Of a stretch of 64,000 nt of DNA, positions 55,780 to 64,000 are shown one piece after another. Under the pieces are notes generated by a model. The model saw only the letters and a program-made list of their open reading frames with translations. It did not search any database and had not been told where the DNA came from. Source of the DNA: Sinotaia quadrata (lineage: Eukaryota > Mollusca > Gastropoda > Architaenioglossa > Viviparidae); assembly GCA_028829895.1 (NCBI GenBank), contig CM054177.1:41930664-41994663 (forward strand), read 5' to 3'. The translations under genes and the position numbers were made by a program. Within the stretch, counting starts at the first letter, position 1; every line of letters starts with the position of its first letter.

Positions 55780-56600
55780 TTCTTGTGTGTGAGAGACAGG
55801 AGAGAAAGTGAGAGACAAGAGAGAGACAGAAGAGTGAGCGAAGTACATGAGAGTGAGAGAGAAACAGAAGAATGAAAAACCGGAAAGAGTGAGACCTGAG
55901 AGAGAGAGTGAGTTATAGGAGAGAGACGGTAGAATAAGAGACAGGATAGAGAGTTATAGGAGAGAGACGGTAGAATAAGAGAGGAGAGATAGTTATAGGG
56001 GTGAGACGGTAGAATAAGAGACAGGAGAGAGAGTTATAGGAGAGAGACGGTAGAATAAGAGACAGGAGAGAGAAAGTGTGTTATAGGAGAGAGACGGTAG
56101 AATAAGAGAAAGGAGAGAGAGAGTTATAGGTGAGAGACGGTTGAATAAGAGACAGGAAAGAGATAATGTGTTATAGGAGAGAGACGGTAGAATAAGAGAC
56201 AGGAGAGAGAGTGTGTGTGTGTGTTATAGGAGAGAGACGGTAGAATAAGAGACAGGAGAGAGAGGAAAAGACTGGAAGGCGGGAGAGAGAAGAGATTGAA
56301 AGACAGGAGAGTGAGAGACAATGGAGAGTAAGAAAGACAAAAAAGAGAGTGAGAGACAGGAGCGAGAGAAGAGAGATTGAGAGACATGTGAGACGGGAGG
56401 GAGAGTAAGATACAGCAGAATGAGAGACAGAGAGAAGCGAAGGGGAGAGAGTGGATAGAATGAAATAGAAGAGAGGGGCAGGAGAGTGAGACAGAAGGGA
56501 GGGGAAAAGAAGAGAGAGTGGAAGAAAAGTGAAAAACATGTGAGAGACATGAGAGAGAAAGAGAGAGACAGAATAGAGAAAGAAAGAAGAGAGAGGGGAG
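55780..56600. repeat. 820-bp GA-rich tract with embedded 42-57-bp repeats
   Basis: Between 55890 and 56260 the words gttataggagagagacggta and gaataagagacaggagagag recur about seven to nine times with spacing of 42 to 57 bp. The rest is irregular gagaga. The plus strand is overwhelmingly purine. Minus-strand Ser/Leu-rich frames are a consequence. Confidence 0.95.
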
Positions 56601-56894
56601 AGATATGTAGGGGGTTATGTGTTCATGTGTGCAAAATGTATGTGATAGGCTGAAAATGTGTTATTACCTGTTTTAAAATGTTTATGTGTGTGAATGAGTG
56701 TATTTATGCGTGTGTATATAAGTGTAAATGAATGTGTATAAGTGTGATTGAGTACATATATGTGTGAATGTGGGTGCATATGTGTGTGAATAAATCTGTA
56801 TATGTGCGAGTGAGTATATATGTGTCGTGAATGAGTGTGTCATACAAGTTTTTTCGAAAGAATGTTCATGCATTAGTACGCAATTACGTGCTTG
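56601..56894. repeat. TGTG/TATG-rich degenerate tract
   Basis: Irregular gtgtgaatgagtgtatatat-type words without a fixed period. Confidence 0.75.
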
Positions 56895-57105
56895 TGTTTT
56901 GTGTGGTATTACGTGGTCGTGTTTTGTGTGGTATTACGCGCTTGTGTTTTGTGTGGTATTACGTGGTCGTGTTTTGTGTGGTATTATGCGCTTGTGCTTT
57001 GTGTGGTATTATGCGCTTGTGTTTTGTGTGGTATTACGCGCTTGTGTTTTGTGTGGTATTACGCGCTTGTGTTTTGTGTGGTATTACGCGCTTGTGTTTA
57101 GTGAA
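56895..57105. repeat. 25-bp minisatellite, about 8 copies
   Basis: gtggtattacgcgcttgtgt followed by tttgt. Starts are at 56903, 56928 and so on, exactly 25 bp apart. Variants are acgtggtcgt and atgcgcttgt. Since 25 is not a multiple of three and the unit lacks stops in every phase, all three forward frames are open. Confidence 0.97.
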
Positions 57106-57114
57106 AGCATTTGT

Positions 57115-57355
57115 TTGTGATTGAGAGAGTATAACTTTGTGTGATTGACACTGGATGTATGTGTATGATTCAAAGAGTATGTCTTTGTGTGATTGAGAGA
57201 GGATGTGTGTGTGACTGAGAGAGGATGTGTGCTTGTGATTGACACAGGATGTCTTTGTGTGATTGAGAGAGGATGTGTGTGTGACTGAGAGAGGATGTGT
57301 GCTTGTGATTGGCACAGGATGTCTTTGTGTGATTGAGAGAGGATGCCTGTGTGAA
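57115..57355. repeat. about 70-bp higher-order repeat of GATTGAGAGAGGATGTGTG words
   Basis: gtctttgtgtgattgagaga starts at 57181, 57251 and 57321. Each 70-bp unit is built of two to three related 22-24-bp sub-units (gactgagagaggatgtgtg, gattgacacaggatg). Confidence 0.93.
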
Positions 57356-58431
<1,076 letters not shown>

Positions 58432-58474
58432 CCATTACACAACGAAACTTTGAAATTTTTACTGTTCACCATAG

Positions 58475-58645
58475 CAATTTGATGGCGACCAGGGAAACTG
58501 CTTCCAGGAGACTGCTAGCGCTGTGAAGATCAATTCCAGTGGTCGCAGTTCGGTGATGGATGTGGACGTCGCGCGAAGTGCCGTAGTAGATCCTACTGCA
58601 AACGTCGTCGTAATCGCAGAAAGTTTCACAAAAGTTGTTGAATAA
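58475..58645 (+). CDS. candidate terminal exon, unidentified
   Basis: tttttactgttcaccatag (ending at 58474) is a good splice-acceptor match. It is followed by 56 codons and TAA. The peptide begins QFDGDQGNCFQETASAVKIN and ends VIAESFTKVVE. Third positions are about half G or C against an AT-rich background, a mild coding signal. aataaa overlaps the stop. The minus strand is also open (58466-58753, 95 codons). No homologous family is recognised, and no upstream exon was identified. Confidence 0.27.
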   Translation, partial: QFDGDQGNCFQETASAVKINSSGRSSVMDVDVARSAVVDPTANVVVIAESFTKVVE

Positions 58646-58737
58646 ATAATCTACCTTTTGCTTGGCAAAGATTCTAAATGTGTAGTGATTAGATGGGTTG
58701 AGATATGCTTCTGTGTCCAATATATTTACAATGACGA

Positions 58738-58955
58738 ATTTTACGTAGTACAAGAAATATTACGTAGTACGAGAAATTTTACATAGTACAAGAAATATTA
58801 CGTAGTACGAGAAATTTTACATAGTACAAGAAATATTACATAGTACGAGAAATATTACGTAGTACGAGAAATATTACGTAGTACAAGAAATATTACGTAG
58901 TATGAGAAATATTACGTAGTACGAGAAATTTTACGTAGTACGAGAAATATTACTA
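58738..58955. repeat. 19-bp minisatellite, about 11 copies
   Basis: tacgtagtacgagaaatatt-type units spaced 19 bp from 58742. Positions alternate between cgtag/catag, acgag/acaag and tattt/tttta. Each unit contains the palindrome TACGTA or its one-base variant. Confidence 0.97.
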
Positions 58956-59274
58956 ATCGAATTAGACGTGCGTGCTTATGAAGTTTTATTACTTCTTAAT
59001 TTTATGTCATAAATACGGTACATGATTATTTTTCAGATTATAATTACATATAAAAAAATAATTTTAAGCAAAGGCTACATGACCCTGCAACATAATAATA
59101 AAAAGTATTTGCAATTTGGTGCAATAACTGGCTGTCGTAAAGTAAGTATTTGGTAGCGTGGGTTCAAATCTCTGTTCTAGTTTTTACAGTTTATTAATTT
59201 TCTTGTATACAGTTTGAAATAAGATGAAGAATTCGTTAGTGTGAAGAATAGTTCAATGAAACAGGAAGTTATAG
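58956..59274. other. spacer with a weak tRNA-like motif
   Basis: gggttcaaatctc at about 59159-59171 resembles a B box and ctggctgtcg upstream weakly resembles an A box. This is insufficient for a SINE or tRNA call. Confidence 0.3.
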
Positions 59275-59478
59275 AAGCAGAGATCGTACTTCAATAGTGA
59301 GTTGTATAAACAGGATTCGTACTTCCATAGTAAGTTGTATAAAACGATTCGCACTGCAATAATTTGTATAAAGAGGATTCGTACTGCAATAGTAAGTTGT
59401 ATAAACAGGATTCGTACTGCTATAGTAAGTTGTATAAACAGGATTCGTACTGCAATAGTAAATTGTATAAACAGGATT
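59275..59478. repeat. 33-bp minisatellite, about 6 copies
   Basis: gtaagttgtataaacaggat followed by tcgtactgcaata. The leftmost copies are diverged. Confidence 0.96.
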
Positions 59479-59734
59479 CGTATCAATTGAAGATAACCTC
59501 GTATCATCGAAAAGTCTTATCAAGCATCTCAAGGAGATGCATAACATGTTAATTTTTTCGGACATTTTGCCAAATATCACGAAAGAGAAATACTATTCTG
59601 TGTCCATAAATTGTATTGTGTTGACCACTACAAACAAAGAAATCACGTGGTGAGTGACCTAAGAAAGTGCTCCACCTATGAGATTAGTTCTCTGGTGCTA
59701 CGAGATCAGGTGACCATGATTAAGTCCTTTGTTT

Positions 59735-60018
59735 CAAATCTTGGAAATCTGTAACTATTCAAATGATAGTAAAGTATTCCTTTGTTTCATATCTTGGAAA
59801 TCTTTAACTTTTCAAACGATAGTAAAGTAAATTATAGTCCTTTGTTTCATATCTTGGAAATCTTTAACTTTTCAAACGATAGTAAAGTAAATTATAGTCC
59901 TTTGTTTCAGATCTTGGAAATCTTTAACTTTTCAAACGATAGTAAAGTAAATTATAGTCCTTTGTTTCAGATCTTGGAAATCTTTAACTTTTCAAACGAT
60001 AATAAAGTAAATTATCTG
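59735..60018. repeat. 60-bp minisatellite, about 4.5 copies
   Basis: cctttgtttcatatcttgga then aatctttaacttttcaaacg and atagtaaagtaaattatagt. Spacing is 60 bp. The left copy is shortened, and the two right full copies share ttcagatc instead of ttcatatc. Confidence 0.97.
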
Positions 60019-60177
60019 TCATTGTTGTACGTTTTCTTATTTTCAGCTAACATGCGTAAGCGATCCTTGCAGTGTCACTGCCTTTATTATTCATGCATTT
60101 CTCTTCTCCCTTCGCCTTTCTTCTCTTTTTCGCTCTCTTTTTCTGTATTTTCTGCCTTCTATATTTTTTCTCATTCA

Positions 60178-60179
<2 letters not shown>

Positions 60180-60256
<77 letters not shown>
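60180..60256. repeat. (TC)n microsatellite
   Basis: About 38 uninterrupted TC units. The 204-aa plus frame from 59782 is made of this tract plus the 60-bp repeat and is not a gene. Confidence 0.98.
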
Positions 60257-60259
<3 letters not shown>

Positions 60260-61600
60260 CACGCGCACACACAAACATATCCTCTCTTATGCATGTTGTA
60301 CTTACATTTTTATTATATTATTTTTATTTTATTTTTTTAGGAATCAGGTTATGTATATTTTTCTACCATAATGATATTGCTATAATGTTCACGTAATTTA
60401 GGTTCCTTTTAAATTCCTTAAAAATATATAATCTCCTCGCTCAGTTAAACGAGGCTTCCACTTTGTTGGTCTTCCTTTCCTTTCTTTCCCTCTTTTTTTC
60501 CTACTCTCTCGCTTTTCCGTAGTACCCCCACCCCGATGTTCCCTCCTAATCTGACATGTTCTCGTTTTAAGGATCTATATAATACTTCCCGCACTGACAC
60601 TTCGCCAAATTGATCGCTGCTCAATAAACACTCGGCGACACTGCAATAGCACAGACGGTGTAAAGATGGCCAACGGGTGAGCGGGGTGAAGTGAAAAAGG
60701 GGCAGATAAATTGTAGTAGATCTGCAAAAAGTAAAATTTATTTTTCATTTTAAAAAAAAATTAAGAATGTGTGTCTTTTTAAATGGTTGTTATAATGTTT
60801 TATTTATTAACTTATTATTATTTTTTTAATTTTAGAGGATAGTGGGTAACATTTTGCATGCTTATTTTCATTTTGTGCTTTCGAATCTTGGTATTTTGGG
60901 AAGAATGTGTGTAGTATAGTTGCTGCTTGAGGTACATTCTGCTGGACATATCTATAGTGGAAACATTTTCATGTCCATCGTGGCAGATAAAACAGCCAAC
61001 TTTGATTAAATGGATTTGGGGGTCAGAGAAGAAGGTGGAAGAGGGACGGGGGTGGAAGAGAAATCAAGGAAGGCGGAGACGGGAAAGATATTTAACCACT
61101 AGTCTTTAGTCTCGTGATGGCAACGTCAAGTTTAATGAGCATGCGCGAGACTGCTGTGCAATTTCCGCCATTTACTAGCAGCGAATGAAGAGGTATTCCT
61201 TGTCAATAAGGGTGTGACGATTAATCGTTATATTTCACTGGCAAACTATATCTTATTTTCACAAATTTCAGAAGACTGCAAACCCATGATTTAATTAATC
61301 CCTTTCATTTCACATTGCTTTTATACTAACCCAGCGATTTAACCATTTTAATTAATTTTTTTTCTATTGTTTTCACCCAAACTCACTTTAATCGCTAAAA
61401 CTTCGACAATGTTACTGCATTTTTTTCATACAAATTGCAATACTGAGTTAATGTAAATTAGTGTATATTGTTTTAAGGATCTATATAATACTTCCCGCTC
61501 TGACACTTCCTATACATAAAAATTATTTATTTCATTAATTAGAAGAAACGCAGGCATACTGGGATTCATAAATCTTTCAGTTAAGTTCGCGTCAGATGTG
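60257..61600. other. single-copy stretch with a 40-bp dispersed duplication
   Basis: gttttaaggatctatataat followed by acttcccgc-ctgacacttc occurs at 60564-60603 and 61470-61509, same orientation, with one mismatch. The intervening 866 bp show no repeats. No gene recognised. Confidence 0.6.
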
Positions 61601-61603
61601 CTG

Positions 61604-61695
<92 letters not shown>

Positions 61696-61712
61696 CAGAT
61701 AATAGATAGATA
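61601..61712. repeat. (GATA)n microsatellite
   Basis: About 26 units with minor changes at the right end. Confidence 0.98.
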
Positions 61713-62075
61713 GTACATTATATTAGTACAGAGACAGCTATAGTAGTACAGAGACAGTTATAGTAGTACAGAGAGCTATAGTAGTACAGAGACAGTTATA
61801 GTAGTAAAGAGATCCTTATAGTATTACAGAGATTGTTATAGTAATACAGTGATCGTTATAGTAGTACAGAGACAGTTATAGTAGTACAGAGATCGTTATA
61901 GTATTACAGAGATTGTTATAGTAATACAGTGATCCTTATAGTATTACAGAGATTGTTATAGTAGTACAGTGATCGTTATAGTATTACAGAGATTGTTATA
62001 GTAGTACAGTGATCGTTATAGTAGTACAGAGACCGTTATAGTAGTACAGAGATCACTATAATAGTACAGAGTTAA
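61713..62075. repeat. about 20-bp minisatellite, about 17 copies
   Basis: gttatagtagtacagagatc-type units. Variants (attaca, agtgatc, gagattg, gacagt) form a mosaic. It starts directly after the GATA tract. Confidence 0.95.
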
Positions 62076-62244
62076 TTCCAGCAACGTTTGCAACAGCAGA
62101 TCAAGAAAAGAAGGAAGAGGACGAACGAATGAACTTCTTTATAAATTAATCCCCTTCAAGGAGAGACGCAATGTTGACACAGAGTGAGCGAAGAAAAAAT
62201 AAATAAGATAAATGTAAGCGTAGTGGCAGTAAAGTTAAATCTAG
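62076..62244. other. spacer
   Basis: Nothing recognised. Confidence 0.5.
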
Positions 62245-62418
62245 AAACATTACTGTAACTTTACTGTAACATTACTGTAACTTTACTGTAACTTTACTGT
62301 AACATTACTGTAACTTTACTGTAACTTTACTGTAACTTTACTGTAACATTACTGTAACTTTACTGTAACTTTACTGTAACATTACAGTAACTTTACTGTA
62401 ACTTTACTGTAACTTTAC
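62245..62418. repeat. 11-bp minisatellite, about 15 copies
   Basis: Alternating tttactgtaac and attactgtaac, 11 bp each, in a mostly regular pattern (one A-type to two or three T-type), suggesting a higher-order unit. Confidence 0.97.
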
Positions 62419-62544
62419 TCGATACGTTTAGTCCATCGAGTGACAAACTTTTTCATTCCTCCAGCGAAACAGATCTTTAGGTAAAGAGCGTAGCTAATTA
62501 TTTAAAACAATACTGGGTGTCTATATCATTCATAAGTTTGCATC

Positions 62545-62850
62545 CTTTAGTACATCTTAAGTTTCCCAAACTTTTACCCCATTGTGCATCTTTAATATAT
62601 TCAAACGTGGACCCCTTTAGTGCATCTTTAATATGTTCAAACTTGGACCCCCTTAGTGCATCTTTAAGTTGTCCAAACTTACAGAACCATAGTGCAGCTT
62701 TAAGTTGTCCAACCAATCGCCCATTTCGTGTACCTATAAGTTGTCCAAACAATCGCCCATTTCGTGTACCTATAAGTGTCCAAACAATCGCCCATTTCGT
62801 GTACCTATAAGTGTCCAAACAATCGCCCATTTCGTGTACCTATACGCTGT
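62545..62850. repeat. 33-37-bp minisatellite, about 9 copies
   Basis: The left half has gtgcatctttaagttgtcca-type units; the right half has caatcgcccatttcgtgtac then ctataagtgtccaaa. Both halves share taagt-gtccaaac, so they are one family with two sub-types. Confidence 0.94.
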
Positions 62851-62936
62851 CCAATCTTGCGCCCAATACGCGCCAGCTATGTGCTGTGTACACTTGCTCC
62901 CCATTCCGAACGTGAGCGGCGTCCGTTCCTGAACAG

Positions 62937-63004
62937 TTTACACCAGTTGTACACAATCCAAGATGAAACCAGTACACCAGTTGTACACAATCCAAGATGA
63001 AACA
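62937..63004. repeat. 34-bp tandem duplication
   Basis: caccagttgtacacaatcca starts at 62941 and 62975, with identical copies. Confidence 0.95.
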
Positions 63005-63204
63005 ACTGTTCTCACATTGTGCACACGTTCTGTGTAAATATTAAATGCTTTGACCACCAACAATAAGTTTATTTTGTAAATGTCATGTACTTTGCCTCCT
63101 GACACACATTAACTGTTCAACTTGCAGTGCAAACGGAATGGTTGCTGTTTTGAAAATTGAATGTCAGTATTCTCTTTGCAACTTTATACGAAAACTACGA
63201 GAGT
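63005..63204. other. spacer
   Basis: Nothing recognised. Confidence 0.5.
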
Positions 63205-63345
63205 GTTCTGCATGTTCAAACACACTGCAAGAATACATGTTGAAACACACTACGAGAATGCGTGTTCAGTCACTAAATGAGAATGCATGTTCAGAGAGTC
63301 TACGAGAACGCGTGTTCAGGTATACTTTGAGAATGCGTGTTCAGA
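63205..63345. repeat. about 30-bp degenerate minisatellite, about 5 copies
   Basis: cgagaatgcgtgttcag-type words followed by variable acactaa, agtcta or tatgca parts. Confidence 0.9.
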
Positions 63346-63644
63346 TATGCAGTTATGAAGATATGAAGTGGTGAGTACATAACGGCAAACATGTCTGTTG
63401 CAAATATAAGTTATTTATTTGCTGACTCAATCTTGTACATATAACTTACTGCAAAATATATGTGTGTACAATATTGCACCATGCAGTGACAGAAACAAAT
63501 ACAAGCAACAATTACGCACACATGAATACTTGGAATATATATATATTTCCATTTTGAATTGCACATAATAAATAGTACACAAGACAAATATACTGAGAGT
63601 TTACATTAATCATATATCACTCCAGAATGTTACGTACTGCACGA
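63346..63644. other. AT-rich spacer
   Basis: Nothing recognised. Confidence 0.5.
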
Positions 63645-63985
63645 GTATTTAATTACAAGTACGTAATGCACAAGTGTAAGCAGCATGTGTAATGATGCAA
63701 AAGTATATAATGTACAAGTATAAAAATGTGTAATGTACAAGTACGTAATGAACAAGTACATAATTAACAAGTACGTAATGCACAAGTAAATAAAGTACAT
63801 AATGTACAGGTATGTTATGAACAAGTACGTAATGTACAAGTTCATGATGCACAAGAATGTAAACAACGAGTAGGTGATGCTCAAGTACGTAATACATAAG
63901 TACGTAAACAACGAGTAGGTGATGGTAAAGTACGTAAAGCATAGTACACAATGCACGAGTATGTGATTCACAAGTACGCCCATTT
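63645..63985. repeat. about 15-bp minisatellite, about 20 copies, running to the window edge
   Basis: cacaagtacgtaatg-type units with frequent changes (aacaagtacgtaatg, tacaagtacataatt, gagtaggtgatg). It continues almost to the end of the window. The two minus-strand Tyr/Leu-rich frames here are by-products. Confidence 0.95.
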
Positions 63986-64000
63986 TAAAATAATATTACA

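Noticed and set aside
59150..59180. tRNA gene or SINE from a ggttcaaatc B-box-like motif
   Set aside because: The upstream A box lacks key bases and no cloverleaf can be drawn.
59782..60396. 204-codon forward open frame, the longest in the window
   Set aside because: It consists of the 60-bp minisatellite (a multiple of three) followed by the TC microsatellite read as Ser-Leu; there is no non-repeat coding core.

Overview
The window looks like nuclear DNA from an animal, and I would guess a mollusc or another lophotrochozoan (low confidence). It is AT-rich and has no bacterial-style gene packing. It carries metazoan-type TTAGGG-like repeats, tRNA-like (SINE-type) sequences, long TG, TC, GATA and GAAA microsatellites, and one decayed hAT-superfamily transposase of the ZMYM1-like kind found in many animal genomes. 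No intact protein-coding gene can be demonstrated. Almost every long open frame lies in a tandem repeat whose unit happens to lack stops.

The dominant feature is minisatellites. About fifty separate arrays, with units of about 10 to 73 bp (most 25 to 62 bp), are spread from 1.4 kb to the right end. They come to roughly one per kilobase and their unit sequences are mostly unrelated. Large blocks are 1.36-1.78, 8.6-10.2, 11.15-11.77, 12.36-13.19, 20.0-21.0, 23.97-25.06, 26.15-27.76, 30.5-31.9, 32.85-33.48, 42.8-43.2, 50.86-51.24 (inside the transposase), 55.8-57.35, 58.3-60.26 and 61.6-62.85 kb.

Non-tandem layout: 2.79-3.00 kb holds a compact TTAGGG-like element bounded by a 13-bp direct repeat. 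3.6-6.8 kb is AT-rich and mostly featureless, with a tRNA-like fossil near 6.3 kb. 13.2-15.1 kb is less repetitive and has minus-strand frames that read like protein, one resembling an immunoglobulin-like domain. 22.34-23.93 and 33.50-35.16 kb are two diverged copies of one dispersed element of about 1.6 kb in the same orientation. 29.45-29.65 kb is a SINE candidate. 49.3-52.0 kb is the ZMYM1/hAT pseudogene, broken by stops and frameshifts, carrying an internal in-frame expansion of an 18-codon unit and ending abruptly at a dispersed repeat whose second copy lies 1 kb downstream. 53.94-54.09 kb is a hairpin-forming inverted repeat.

A few short, GC-richer non-repeat islands (43.68, 46.82 and 58.48 kb plus; 13.2, 14.4 and 17.0 kb minus) could be isolated exons. 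I give them low confidence because neither splice partners nor homologues can be checked here. No operon-like or pathway-level gene cooperation is visible. The sequence reads as intergenic or intronic DNA shaped by tandem duplication and transposon decay.
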